Source: Sphingopyxis sp. H050 (GTDB lineage Bacteria > Pseudomonadota > Alphaproteobacteria > Sphingomonadales > Sphingomonadaceae). From it: a DNA stretch of 41,524 bases. The stretch lies in assembly GCF_001468265.1 (NCBI RefSeq), contig NZ_LNRZ01000015.1, positions 1 to 41,524 of the forward strand. Direction: 5' to 3'. This document shows positions 8,161-17,463 of the stretch, one piece after another (the stretch's first letter is position 1; every line of letters begins with the position of its first letter). The notes under the pieces are model-generated. The model ran no database searches. It saw only the letters and a program-made list of their open reading frames with translations, and had not been told where the DNA came from. The position numbers were made by a program, and so were the translations under genes.

Positions 8161-9108
8161 TTATGTCAACCGTTGAATGGCCTCTAGGACCGTTGAGGAC
8201 CGCCGCTGGTGCGTTTTTGCGATCGATGCGCTAAGGTCCAGCAGACGCTTAAGCGCGGGATTGACGTTGTTTGTCGACCAAACAACGCTTGAGTTGAACA
8301 CCTCGCCCCCTTCGGCAAGCGGAACGAAGATGACCGCGGGATAGGAGGCGCCCTGAGTGGAGGTCGCAGCCAAGGTCACGCCGAATCCCATGCCCACCAT
8401 GTTGAGGAGGTTCTCGCGGCCAACCCGCTGCACCGAGATCCGCGGATGAAAACCCAAACCGGAAAGCTGCCGCACGATGATCGCCTCGACCTCAGGCCCG
8501 TGAACGTCCGCTGCGACAAGGAATGTCTCGTCGCGGAGATCCTCCCAATTGACGCCGACGCGTGCCGCCATGGAATGGTGCTTTGAAACTGCGACGTATA
8601 GAGGTTCACCCCAGAGATGCATCGCCTGGCAACCGGGAAGACGCGGCTCGCCGGGAATGAATGCCGCGTCGAGCCGACCGCTTAGCACGCCGGCGGCAGT
8701 CGCCTGCGCCGTCGCCTCTTCGATCTTTATATCGATGTTCGGAAACCGGAAATGGAACGCCTCGAGCACGTCGGCCAAGAAACCGCTGGCGAGCGAGGCC
8801 ATCAGCCCGATTTTCAACTCCCCAATCTGGCCTCGTTTCTCCATGCTTAGGCTGCTGACAGCTTGGCGAATGTGTTCAGCGCCAAATGCAGCCTCCCGTA
8901 TGAAGCGCTCGCCGGCTGGCGTCGGCCGCACTCCGCTCCTGCTGCGTTCGAAGAGCGGCACGCCCACCCTGCGTTCGAGCAACTGAATTCGACGGCTGAC
9001 CGTCGACTGCGAGAGATTCATCGCATCGGCCGCACGGCGGAAACTTCCGTGTTCCGCAACCAGAATCGCGTAGCGGAGAAAGCGGAGGTCAAGAGCCAAG
9101 TCAGGCAT
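8161..9108 (-). CDS. LysR-family transcriptional regulator
   Basis: A 315-residue LysR regulator. The winged helix-turn-helix covers residues 7-66 (LRFLRYAILVAEHGSFRRAA, DAMNLSQSTVSRRIQLLE, VGVPLFERSRSGVRPTPAG), and the periplasmic-binding-like effector domain follows from about 95 (IGELKIGLMASLASGFLADV to the end). GGAGG lies 5 bases before the ATG. LysR proteins usually control a divergent neighbour, but here both neighbours (SDR upstream, TetR downstream) are co-directional, so the target is not evident from position. It may have been separated from its original target when the cassette was moved. Confidence 0.93.
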   Translation of the reverse strand: MPDLALDLRFLRYAILVAEHGSFRRAADAMNLSQSTVSRRIQLLERRVGVPLFERSRSGVRPTPAGERFIREAAFGAEHIRQAVSSLSMEKRGQIGELKIGLMASLASGFLADVLEAFHFRFPNIDIKIEEATAQATAAGVLSGRLDAAFIPGEPRLPGCQAMHLWGEPLYVAVSKHHSMAARVGVNWEDLRDETFLVAADVHGPEVEAIIVRQLSGLGFHPRISVQRVGRENLLNMVGMGFGVTLAATSTQGASYPAVIFVPLAEGGEVFNSSVVWSTNNVNPALKRLLDLSASIAKTHQRRSSTVLEAIQRLT

Positions 9109-9269
9109 GTCCCCCTCCGCCTGCCCGCCGATGCAGTGGCCGGCCGACGCTCAGCCGCGACCTGCGCAACAGGGAATGACTGCGCATTTCCGCCGCCGCG
9201 AACCGCGGGACGGCGCCAATTATGCGGCTACGATGCTCGTGGAGAAGCGACACTCGCATAGAGAAAACA

Positions 9270-10112
9270 CTACTCAGAAAGATCAGGCCCGAACATCGCC
9301 CGCATCTGTGCCAAATAATGTTCCTCCGAGGTCATCCATCGCAATTGTGCGAACAACGCGGTATCGGGGCCCGCCGGAAAGCGCAGCCGATCGCCCTCCT
9401 CCGTCGCAGCAGCGAAAACAGCCTCGGAGACTTCGCTCACACTCGTGAACGCGGTTGGATAGTCTTGCAACTTGGCGAAATAGCGTTGCGCAAAGGCGTC
9501 GTATGGCGGTGGTGTCAGTCCCTCAATGCGATTGGCGCTGTTCGTTCTGAAATTGGTCGTTGGTGCAAGGCCTGGTTCTACGATCCGCGCCCGGATGCCA
9601 ACCAGGCCCAATTCATACGAAAGCGCCTCAGTGAACCCTTCAACAGCACACTTGCTGGCCGTATACACGGCAACGAACGGCATCGGGGCGATCGCCGTGC
9701 TGGAGGTCACATTGATTATCACACCACCCGCATGCTGGCGCATATGCGGGATTGCCGCTCGGCAGACCGCCATCACCCCGAAAGTGTTTGTTTCAAACAT
9801 CTCCCGAATTACGGTGTCAGGCGTAAACTCGAACGCGGAAAGCAAGCCGATGCCCGCGTTGTTGACCAGCACATCAATCCGTCCAAAGGCGGCGACGGCA
9901 TCGGCGAGAGCCTTAGAAATGCTTTCAGCGCTGGTCACATCCAGCGGCAGGACTTTCAGCCGGTCCCCGGGCTTGTCGAACACGCTTTCGTCAGGCGCCC
10001 GCATTGTCGCAACGACGTTCCAACCTTGATCGAGAAAGAGCTGTGCGGTCGCCTTCCCATAGCCTGAGGAAGTTCCGGTAATCAGTATAATGTGGAGCTC
10101 CACATTAGACAT
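9270..10112 (-). CDS. SDR-family NAD(P)-dependent oxidoreductase
   Basis: A classical short-chain dehydrogenase/reductase, 280 residues. The cofactor-binding TGTSSGYG lies at residues 12-19, NNAG at 84-87, catalytic serine at 137-138 (NVTSSTA), and YTASK with Y150 and K154. These are consistent with oxidation or reduction of an alcohol/ketone using NAD(P)(H); the substrate is unknown. I chose the ATG at 10112 because homology starts with HIILITGTSSGYG; a longer in-frame reading would come from the antisense of helicase sequence. The start codon overlaps the end of the truncated helicase ORF by 8 bases, and no Shine-Dalgarno is visible. The gene may therefore have lost its own leader at the recombination junction. 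Confidence 0.9.
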   Translation of the reverse strand: MSNVELHIILITGTSSGYGKATAQLFLDQGWNVVATMRAPDESVFDKPGDRLKVLPLDVTSAESISKALADAVAAFGRIDVLVNNAGIGLLSAFEFTPDTVIREMFETNTFGVMAVCRAAIPHMRQHAGGVIINVTSSTAIAPMPFVAVYTASKCAVEGFTEALSYELGLVGIRARIVEPGLAPTTNFRTNSANRIEGLTPPPYDAFAQRYFAKLQDYPTAFTSVSEVSEAVFAAATEEGDRLRFPAGPDTALFAQLRWMTSEEHYLAQMRAMFGPDLSE

Positions 10113-12561
10113 ATTCGCGTGGCGACAGGTCGATTTCGAGGTCTGCCCGCTCGTCGGGGCTGAGCTCCCCGAGGCGACGGTTGAGGATCGATTCCGCGGT
10201 CGTGACGAGCTGCAGCACCACCGATTTGCCATCGGCGAGGTGTTCCTCGACCGCGGCGATGACGGTCGGCATCTTCAGGCTGAGAAGGACCTGGCCGAAG
10301 AAGCGCTGCTTGGTCGACTCGAAGCGCGAGCGGGCGGACGCCTTGGCGCCGCTGTTGAGCGTCGCGTTCTCGAGGGAGTCGACGACGGCGGTCAGCTCCA
10401 GCGCCTGTTCCATGTTGCGGTGGATGATGCCCCAGGCATCCGCATAGGTGTCGTAGATCCTGATCTGGTCGGGTGTCAGCGCATGCTTGAGGATGTCGTA
10501 CTCGACGCCGGCGAAGCTGAGCGCGCGCGCCATGTAGAGGCCGGTCGCCTTGAGGTCGCGAGCGACGAGCTCCATGGCGGCGATCCCGCCCTTGCGGATG
10601 CCGCTGATGAACTGCTCGCGGTCGGCGAAGGCGGTCTCCGGTCCCCAGAGGCCGAGCCGGACGGCGTAGGCGAGATTGTTGACGTCGGAGGCTCCGGTCG
10701 CCGAGGCGTAGAGCACGCGCGCGCCGGGCAGGTTATTCTGGAGCAGCACCCCGCAGATGCCCTGCTGGGAACCCTTTTTCGCGCCGAGAGCGCCCTCCCC
10801 GCCTGCGACGCCGCCCATTTCGTGTGCCTCGTCGAAGGCGATGACACCGTCGAAGTCTTCGCGTGCCCAATCGATGAGCTGCTTGAGCCGGGTGTGATCA
10901 CCCCGAGCAGAGCGGAGCGCCGGATAGGTGACGAAGATCACGCCCTGGTCGAGCTTGACCACCTCGTCGATCTTCCAGCTGGTAAGGGGCTGGATGTCAG
11001 CCGTCATGCCGCCCAGCGCGGTCCAGTCCCGTCGGGCATCCTCGAGGAGGGGCTCGTTCTTGGTGATCCAGATGTGGCGGCGGCGGCCCTGCAGCCAGTT
11101 GTCGAGGATGCAGGCGGCGATCTGCCGGCCCTTCCCCGCCCCGGTCCCGTCGCCCAAGAAGAAACCCTTGCGATACTCGCGGCCGTCCTCGGACAGGTCC
11201 AGTCCGACGCCCTCCTTGCTCGGGCGGAACCGGCCCGGGATCATCTGGGTCCAAGCATCGCCGGCGTAGACGACTGTTTCGAGCTGCGAGGCCGACAGCA
11301 GACGCTCGGCAACCGTCCGCTCGGGCAAGCGCGGGACATGATGGGGGATTGGCGCGGGGATCGAGCCCATGGCCACGGACTCGACCAGTGCGGTCGGATG
11401 CTCGCCGGCGGTGGTGAACACGAGGCGGCTCGGCCGATAGGGCAGGTAGACGCCCGTCTGTCCGAGAAGCGGCGCCGGGGTTTCCAGCGGCGTGAAATCG
11501 ACGGGGAGAACCTCGTTGCGGACGGGGGCATGATAGGCGCGCGGTTCGGCAGGGCGCGTGCTCTTCACGGCACGGAACAGTGAGGTCGTGCCGGTCTTCC
11601 GGACAGGAGCCATTGGCACGTCCGTTTTCGGCTTCAGCCGGTCGACGATCGTCACCGCGTCGAGGATCTCGGCGACCGACGAGCGCTGGATCGTCGAGGG
11701 GATCGTCGTGCCCGGTGCCTTGTCGATGACGTAGAGGCGGACCGCGATCGAGGTGCCGTGCTTCGTGTAGCACTTTTCGAGGCGGATCGAGGTTCGGACC
11801 GCGACATCGCGCAGCGTGGAGTCGAACAGGTCACGCAGACGCGCGCTGGGGCCGAACCAGTCGGGCATGATCGCGACAAGCCGTCCTCCGGTGCGCAGGC
11901 GGCGCAAGGCTGCCTGTAGGTGGCGCACGGCCGCGAAGTCGTCGGCGCCGCGGCCGAGCGAGCGCGAGAACGGCGGGTTCATCAGGACCAGCGTGGGACG
12001 CTCGGACGATGCCATCAGCGACGTCAGCGCTGCGCCGTCGTAGCCGGTGATCGGCGCGCCGGGAAAGCTGTGGGCGAGCCGTGCCCGTCGAGCCGGGTCG
12101 AGTTCGTTCAGCTGAAGCGTGACGTCCTGGCGCAGCTGCGCGACGAGCAGGCCGTTGCCGGCGCTGGGTTCGAGGACGACGTCGCCTTCCTGTGCGTTCG
12201 CCAGGAGCACGGCCAGAGCGGCGATGTCTGCCGGTGTCGAGAACTGCTGCCATTCGAGCTGCTCCTCGCTCCGGACAGTCTGGGTGGGTAGCGCCGCCAT
12301 GAGCCGGATGGCGTGGGCAACATCGGGCAAGGCGTGGAGCGCGTGGGGGACCGTCCGCAGGTGGACGGCGAGCGCGTGCTCCAGCACCTCGAAGCTCTCG
12401 CGCTGGGTCCAGCATCCCTGCGCGTCGGTGCCGCCATAGGCCTTCGTCATGGCCTCATTGAGGGCGGCCCGCGTGATGCTGTCGCCGGCGCGGAGTCGAT
12501 CCTGCAGCAGGAGCGCGGCGCTTCGGTCGGCGTTCTCGGCCGTCGAGAATAGGTCGGTCAT
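10105..12561 (-). pseudogene. Methylase/helicase (strawberry-notch type), C-terminally truncated
   Basis: This is the front part of a very large plasmid/ICE protein that normally combines a DNA-methylase-like domain with a strawberry-notch family superfamily-2 helicase. From the ATG at 12561 (AGGAGA five bases upstream) 818 residues remain. Residues 100-280 hold a SAM-dependent methylase-like fold (EPSAGNG 131-137, NPPF 195-198), and residues 440 onward hold the helicase core (GTGAGKG 472-478, DEAH 577-580, YASATGA). Family members usually run to about 1400 residues; this one stops at DLSPREYV, inside the helicase region, where the SDR gene begins. The second RecA-like lobe and C-terminal part are missing, so helicase activity is doubtful. 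Confidence 0.82.
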
Positions 12562-12596
12562 GGGGGTCTCCTGGATCGGCCGCCCAAACGGCAGCA

Positions 12597-13463
12597 TCAT
12601 CCACTCGACCCCCCTCCCCTTTCCTGCTCGCGATCGAGGACGATCGCCCAGTCCTTGATGCGCCCTGGTGGTGGCGCTCGCCGGATGTTGAGCCGGGGAC
12701 GTGCATAGTGAGCCTCTGCGCGTACGGCAGCGGCTTCGCCCTCCGGATCGTTATCCTGTGCGAGTAGAAGATTGGCGAGCGCCGACGGCAGGCCGAGATG
12801 ATCGAACCGTCGAGCGCCGAGGGTCGCCCAGCAGGGCACGCCATGCAGGATCGTGAAGGCCGCGGCCGTCTCGAACCCCTCCGCGATCGCGAGCGTGTCA
12901 CCTTGCAGCGGTCGTCCCTGCCACGCCCCCTGCCCCGGTTGTCCAAGCATGACCTTGCACTCGTAGTCCGCGGTTGCCGGGTCGAGGAAGATGCGCTGGA
13001 AGGCGACGAGCCGATGTCCCTCCCTCACGCCGACCAATAGGGCGGGCTTGAAAACGGTACGTCCCTTGGGTCCGAGCGGGCATCGCGGATGGAAGCGGAG
13101 ATCGGCCGGTCCTGCGACGATGTGGCGTCGCTGCAAGTAGCGCTCGCCGAGCGTCTGCATGACGTCGCGGGCCTGTTCCCAGAGACGTTCGACGTTCCCG
13201 GTTCCGCGGCGTATGTCGGCCTTCGGGGGCTCGAAACGCCTCGTCACCGGGATGCGACGAATCTCGCGCAGGACGTCCTCTGCCTCGCAGCCCGCAAAGC
13301 ACGTCACGAGGATGCCGCGATCTCCCTGGCGTAGCGACAGGCTCGGGGTCCGATCGACGTGGGCTGGGCATCGGCATGTCGCAACATAGCCGTGCCAAAC
13401 TCCACCGAGCGAGCCGACGATGTCGACGAGTTCCTGGCTTGGTTTCAATGCGGTATAGGGCAT
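12597..13463 (-). CDS. Toprim domain protein with CHC2-like zinc finger
   Basis: A 288-residue primase-like protein. I chose the ATG at 13463 because it has AGGAGC at a good distance (8 bases), whereas 48 further upstream codons look non-coding. Residues 25-60 hold a zinc finger of the DnaG/CHC2 kind (C30, C32, H35, C55, C59). A toprim region follows from about residue 200 (LAIAEGFETAAAF with the acidic residue, LLLAQDNDPEGEAA with DxD). Such proteins sit beside the strawberry-notch helicase in alphaproteobacterial mobile elements and may prime DNA after transfer, which is inferred. The stop lies 35 bases before the helicase start, so the two are probably cotranscribed. Confidence 0.87.
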   Translation of the reverse strand: MPYTALKPSQELVDIVGSLGGVWHGYVATCRCPAHVDRTPSLSLRQGDRGILVTCFAGCEAEDVLREIRRIPVTRRFEPPKADIRRGTGNVERLWEQARDVMQTLGERYLQRRHIVAGPADLRFHPRCPLGPKGRTVFKPALLVGVREGHRLVAFQRIFLDPATADYECKVMLGQPGQGAWQGRPLQGDTLAIAEGFETAAAFTILHGVPCWATLGARRFDHLGLPSALANLLLAQDNDPEGEAAAVRAEAHYARPRLNIRRAPPPGRIKDWAIVLDREQERGGGSSG

Positions 13464-13821
13464 CTTTTCTGCTCCTTCGCTATTCTGCACCCCCTCCCCT
13501 CGCTCCGGCCAGTGGTAGACTATGGTACCAAGAGAAGGCCTAAGCATCGCAGCTGAACCGCTCGGAATGCTCGGCATGCCCGAGCGGTGCATAGCGGTGG
13601 CTACCATATTCTAGCGTAGCGCTGCCATGCGGTGGCTGGGGTGGCATAGCCCTGCGTAGCATTTAGTACGCCTTAGTAGCGTATCCTATCCATGCCCTGC
13701 CATGTATAGCGTTGCCAAGCGATGTGTGGTCTGGCATGGCGTAGTCAGGGCGGGCAATCTCCCCGCCTGTCGTGTGAAGGCTGCGCCAGTGTAGCGCAGC
13801 GATGACGAGGAAGGCTGGAGC
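13464..13821. repeat. Repeat-rich spacer between primase and parA
   Basis: No gene is visible here. The spacer is crowded with variants of TAGCG and GCCATG. The clearest pair is TAGCGCTGCCATGCGGTG (13617-13634) and TAGCGTTGCCAAGCGATG (13707-13724), 15 of 18 bases identical and exactly 90 bases apart, with further partial copies (ATAGCGGTGG at 13591, GCATAGCCCTGCGTAGC near 13645, GGCATGGCGTAG near 13735). The position directly before parA makes a partition (parS-like) or origin/iteron site plausible. The two divergent operons must also start here. Confidence 0.55.
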
Positions 13822-14508
13822 ATGCCAGTAATCAGCTTTGCAAGCCCCAAGGGCGGGGTAGGTAAGAGCACGTCGGCGTTGGTGCTCGCCAGCGGTCTCA
13901 GCCAAGCCGGGGCCTCGGTGACTGTCATCGACGGCGACCCGAACCGAACGCTTGAGACGTGGGCGAGCGAGACGTCTGATCCTGGATTCGAGTGCCGGAC
14001 ACTCCCGTCAGACAACGCGATCATCGACGAGATCGAGGAGGCGGCAGCCTCCAGCCAGTTCGTCATCGTCGATCTGGAAGGAACCGCGAACTTGGCCATG
14101 TCTCGCGCGATTTCGCGGACCGACTTGGTCATCATCCCGCTGCAGGCGTCGCCGGTCGACGCACGACAGGCGAGCCGGGCGATCAAGCTGGTGGTGGATG
14201 AGGGGAGGGCGCTTCGCCGCGAGATCCCGTATCGCATGCTGTTTACGCGCGTGAACCCTGCGATCGCGACGCGCGACGAGAAGGAAATCAGGTCGCAGTT
14301 TCGGGGCGCGGGTATCCCGACCTTCGAGACCGCTCTGAACGATCGCGCGGGGTTTCGCGCGATGTTCACACACTACCGCTCGCTCTGGAGCCTCGGCGAC
14401 GATCAGGCGACCGGGCTGGACAAGGCGCGCATCAATGCCACCGCCTTCGTGCAGGAGGTCGTGACGGAAATCAGACGGCAGAACGCTGTCGTGGAGCAGA
14501 CGGCATGA
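13822..14508 (+). CDS. parA: ParA-family partition ATPase
   Basis: A 228-residue ParA/MinD-type ATPase for positioning DNA at cell division. The deviant Walker A KGGVGKST lies at residues 10-17, with the nucleotide-binding aspartate region VTVIDGDPN at about 33-41 and the Walker B-like FVIVDLEGTAN. There is no N-terminal helix-turn-helix, so it is the short (type Ib-like) form, often paired with a small DNA-binding partner rather than a full ParB. The partner is probably the next gene, which overlaps the stop by 4 bases. The repeat-rich spacer upstream could be its centromere. Confidence 0.92.
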   Translation: MPVISFASPKGGVGKSTSALVLASGLSQAGASVTVIDGDPNRTLETWASETSDPGFECRTLPSDNAIIDEIEEAAASSQFVIVDLEGTANLAMSRAISRTDLVIIPLQASPVDARQASRAIKLVVDEGRALRREIPYRMLFTRVNPAIATRDEKEIRSQFRGAGIPTFETALNDRAGFRAMFTHYRSLWSLGDDQATGLDKARINATAFVQEVVTEIRRQNAVVEQTA

Positions 14509-14831
14509 GCAACGGCATCAAACTTGGGCTGGACGATCTCTCGGACATCCGGCCGAACACCCGGGCTGAACGCAGCCGAACGGATCAGCGCCGAGACGCG
14601 GCTGCGGTAGATGACATCGGGCGCGAACACGGGTTCTCCAAGCCGTCCGCGCCTGCGGCATTGCCGCGCCGGCAGAAGTCGGCTTATGCGGGCGAGCAGC
14701 TCCACCAGGTCAGCGTCAAAGGCCCGGTGAGCGTGATGGGGCGCTTCGTCGAATACTGCGACCGGGAGCGGCTGCCTTACTGGCAGGCCATCGAGAAGCT
14801 GATGGACCTGGCTGAGGGAGAGGAACGCTAG
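14505..14831 (+). CDS. Small protein paired with ParA
   Basis: A 108-residue protein whose ATG overlaps the parA stop (ATGA), so it is translationally coupled. The first 60 residues are polar and probably disordered (RPNTRAERSRTDQRRDAA). The last 40 form a compact segment (QVSVKGPVSVMGRFVEYCDR, LPYWQAIEKLMDLAEG) resembling an RHH or short helical DNA-binding partner. I do not recognise a named family. The genetic position matches centromere-binding partners of small ParA proteins, which is an inference. Confidence 0.75.
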   Translation: MSNGIKLGLDDLSDIRPNTRAERSRTDQRRDAAAVDDIGREHGFSKPSAPAALPRRQKSAYAGEQLHQVSVKGPVSVMGRFVEYCDRERLPYWQAIEKLMDLAEGEER

Positions 14832-15061
14832 GCGGCGGGCAGCGACGCCACCACTTCGCCGATCAGGTAGAAGGCGTCCGGAAGTGCGAAGAAGGCGTCG
14901 ACGCGCGCGTTCTCGTCATCGGGTGCCTCTGTGCTTCCGAGCAAGGCTGACCAGCGATCGTCCACGAACCCCAGCAGCGCCGCCCATGCGGAGCCGTGGT
15001 CCGGGTGGACCGACAGTTCGTCTTTGTCGCCGAAGGTGATCATCAAGAGGTGTAGCGACAT
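14828..15061 (-). CDS. Small protein, paralog A flanking the SGNH gene
   Basis: A 77-residue acidic protein starting at the ATG at 15061, which has AGGAGC upstream; a longer in-frame reading to 15163 has no such site. It shares a pattern with the product of 15652-15903: hydrophobic N-terminal strand, then W-x2-L-x2-FVD-x-RW, then A-R-x-D-x-FF and a closing Y-x-I segment. The two are clearly paralogs, though diverged. It is the last of three small minus-strand genes; its stop overlaps the end of the parA-partner gene by 4 bases. Function unknown. Confidence 0.7.
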   Translation of the reverse strand: MSLHLLMITFGDKDELSVHPDHGSAWAALLGFVDDRWSALLGSTEAPDDENARVDAFFALPDAFYLIGEVVASLPAA

Positions 15062-15182
15062 CGCAAGCTCCTGCGAGCTGCGCCGGGACCGGAGCCTCGG
15101 CGGGTGAGGGCAGGGGCCGCGGGACGCAACTCCCGCTTGCCCGATCCTCTCGATCCCTCTCACCTCTTTTATGATTCTGCGC

Positions 15183-15587
15183 TCAGCGCAGAAGAACCGA
15201 TGCTACTTGCGAATAGTTGCGCGGATGTATCCGGTCCCGCGTCTCAAAACGGTTCAAGTCGACCGTCTCGTCCCCGAAGCGAGCGGCAACCGAGCTGACA
15301 GTATAAGCCTGGGGTCTTGCATAAGGCAGCAGCCAAATGACTCGGCGAAAGCAGAGGCTGGTGCGGATCTTCGTGAGTTTGGTCGCGAGGGCGGCGCCGG
15401 CCGGGTCGTTTGATCCCATGGCGAAAACACAGGCGCCATAGTCTTTGCCCGTTTTCCTCCAGGTGAGGATCTGCGCCGCTGTAGCACGCTCGACGGCCTG
15501 CACGTCGCATTGCTGGGCATAGCGCCGGTTGATCGCCTGACCGGCACCGACGCCGGTGCTGTCGCCCAAGATAAGGCACTCGAACAT
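15183..15587 (-). CDS. Small SGNH/GDSL-type hydrolase-like protein
   Basis: A 134-residue protein with the SGNH hydrolase blocks in the right order: GDS with S10 (LILGDSTGVGAG), GSND with N60, and DRIHP giving D118 and H121 in the D-x-x-H arrangement. The fold normally hydrolyses esters or removes acetyl groups, often from carbohydrates, and is usually 180-220 residues, so this is a minimal version. No signal peptide is seen, so it probably acts in the cytoplasm. It lies between two paralogous small genes on the same strand (gaps 64 and 121 bases). The substrate cannot be inferred. Confidence 0.75.
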   Translation of the reverse strand: MFECLILGDSTGVGAGQAINRRYAQQCDVQAVERATAAQILTWRKTGKDYGACVFAMGSNDPAGAALATKLTKIRTSLCFRRVIWLLPYARPQAYTVSSVAARFGDETVDLNRFETRDRIHPRNYSQVASVLLR

Positions 15588-15651
15588 AGGAGGCTCCCGC
15601 TCGCCTAGATTGTACGACGGGATGGTGCGTCAGGCCAAGCGAAGAACGGCG

Positions 15652-15903
15652 TCAGCTGAGCGCCTCCTGCAGCTCGGAAAGGTCGGCGTCGATGATGGCG
15701 TAGAGATCGTCGCTGTTGTTGCGGAAGAACTGGTCCGCGCGCGCCTCGGGCTCGATAGGGGAGGGGGCTCGGCCGAACCGGCGTTCCCAGCGTCGGTCTA
15801 CGAACTCCATCAGCTGCCGCCACGCCTGCGCTTCGGTCGCGTGGAGCGTGACCTTCCGAACGCCCTCGAAGATGATGACGAGGACGACGACGCCGGGGTT
15901 CAT
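15652..15903 (-). CDS. Small protein, paralog B flanking the SGNH gene
   Basis: An 83-residue protein starting at the ATG at 15903 (GAGGCGG upstream, seven bases away). The N-terminus is a hydrophobic beta-like strand (GVVVLVIIFEG), then AWRQLMEFVDRRWERRFG, then ARADQFFRNN and DLYAIIDADL. The spacing of W, FVD, RW and FF matches the product of 14828-15061, so the two are paralogs. It is the first gene of the three-gene minus-strand group. Function unknown. Confidence 0.7.
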   Translation of the reverse strand: MNPGVVVLVIIFEGVRKVTLHATEAQAWRQLMEFVDRRWERRFGRAPSPIEPEARADQFFRNNSDDLYAIIDADLSELQEALS

Positions 15904-16137
15904 CAACAAACCGCCTCGGCAGCTCGGCGTGCGGACGTGGGTCGGCGATCCGATCGGCAGGACGTGCGAAGCCGTTTATCGACCATTAGCTTGCGGTATG
16001 CGAGGAACTTGCGTCACTTTCGTTGCGGTGGGGGGTTAAGCATATCCTCACCATGCTGTTGTAAACAGATAGGGTCCGTTCGGAACCGGCCAAGGGTCGG
16101 AGACATTAATCACCCGAGGCGGGCTACGAGGCTGATC

Positions 16138-16407
16138 ATGGCGCACCTGACCCAAGTCGAGTTGATCAACTGGATAGCACTCTACACCGCCACGGGGCTG
16201 TGCTGCGCGATCGCGATGGTCCTCTCCGTCTCGGTCGCCGGAATCCGTCTGTATCGCGAGCGGTCCTGGGAGGAGATGCGGTCCGTGCGTGGCGCCGTGC
16301 TGTTCCTGCCGAAGACCTGGTGGCGCTGGCAGAAGCTCTACCTTCTGTCGACCCCTGTGACGCTCGGGATCGTGGTCTCGTTCGGCATGAGCCTGAGCTG
16401 GAACTGA
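16138..16407 (+). CDS. Small two-helix membrane protein
   Basis: An 89-residue protein from the ATG at 16138 (GAGG nine bases upstream). Two hydrophobic helices are visible, about residues 10-35 and 66-86, joined by a basic/tryptophan-rich loop (RLYRERSWEEMRSVRG and KTWWRWQK). The frame stays open upstream to 15556 on the plus strand, but that part is antisense to two minus-strand genes and is not protein-like. I do not recognise the family. It is convergent with the DUF1173-like gene, only 3 bases away. Confidence 0.65.
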   Translation: MAHLTQVELINWIALYTATGLCCAIAMVLSVSVAGIRLYRERSWEEMRSVRGAVLFLPKTWWRWQKLYLLSTPVTLGIVVSFGMSLSWN

Positions 16408-16410
16408 GCC

Positions 16411-17463
16411 TCAGAGATCGAGAGCACTCGCGATCAGATCGCCCACGCGGTCCTTCTCGACATCCGTGGGCTCGATCGTCAGGAGTGGTCCAAGGAGCCG
16501 CATACGCGGATGCGTCGTCGCCTTGGACGTCAGGTAGTCGTCGTCGCTGAAGCCCATCGCTTCGACCACGAGCTGTTTGATCTCGCCAGTCAGGCGCGAG
16601 CGTGCCTCGAGGAGGAAGTCGGGTCGGCATGAGCCCTGGGTCGTGAGGCGGTCAAAGACGGGCTTCTCGATCGCGAGATCCACTCCCCCGGCGTCCAGTA
16701 GCCGGCGGGCCTTGAACAGCTCGCGAAGGACCGACCGTTCGAACTCGGAGTCGACCGGGATGAAGCGCTGACCGGAGAAGATTGGTTGAGCGTAGGCGCG
16801 AAGCGGTGCGTAGCCGTGCGCCTCGGGATACTCGCCCGCGACGATCATCACCAAGAACGGCCCCTTGATGAGGTTGCCGCGCACGGAGGGCGACTGCACG
16901 CGGTTGGCGACGTGGATCGCCTCGGCCCCGGGGACGTCGACGACGTGGCCCCGGACGTGTGGCGAGAACAGCGCCATGAAGCCCTGTGGCGCGTGTCCGC
17001 TCGGCCACGATTTCGCGAGCTGGCGCAGCATGGCGTAGGCTCTACGGCTGTGAAGCGCATTTGCGTGGGTCCAGAACGCTCGGCCGAGCTCGATGCCCGG
17101 CGCGATCTCGATCTTGGTCGAGGCTCTGCCGAGCGCCTCGAACTCCAGCTTGATCGAGGCGGTTTCGTATTCGTGCGCGACGGGGGCCACCTTGTTGGTG
17201 CCGGCAGCGTCGATCAGGCGCCACAGGAGCCGCGCTAGGCGCGGAACGGAGGCATGGCGGGTGCGATCGTCGCTGGCATCTTCCTCGGGCCTCTGCGCCA
17301 GTTTCTCCGGGGCTGGGCGCAGCACCTCGAAATAGCCGGTGGGTGGATCAGCAGGCGTCTCGCGAGAGCGGATCTCGGTGATGCGGTGCGTGACCTGGTC
17401 GCGGAAGAAGGGGCAGTCCTCGCGGTGCTCCGGCCGCTTGGTGCTCGTCAATCTCCGCAGATA
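16411..17463 (-). pseudogene. DUF1173-like protein, 5' end cut by the Tn3 transposon
   Basis: About 350 residues of a mobile-element hypothetical protein. The frame remains open from 17451 into the transposon inverted repeat without a credible start codon (only a TTG), so the N-terminus is lost. What remains begins with an H-x3-DCPFF motif, as DUF1173 proteins have after their N-terminal cysteine region. It continues with a conserved middle (RLARLLWRLIDAAG) and a C-terminal segment (SCRPDFLLEARSR, LVVEAMGFSDDDYL) that looks like a degenerate nuclease core. The DUF1173 assignment is from memory of the family and moderate. The missing 5' part is not found on the far side of the transposon. Confidence 0.6.

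Noticed and set aside
10090..11583. Long plus-strand open frame (497 codons) opposite the helicase
   Set aside because: It is antisense to a clearly conserved protein with NPPF, Walker A and DEAH motifs; its product has no family-like features and the frame is explained by high GC.
15556..16137. 5' extension of the small membrane protein frame
   Set aside because: It overlaps two minus-strand genes with ribosome-binding sites and conserved motifs, and has no protein-like composition; only the part from 16138 was kept.
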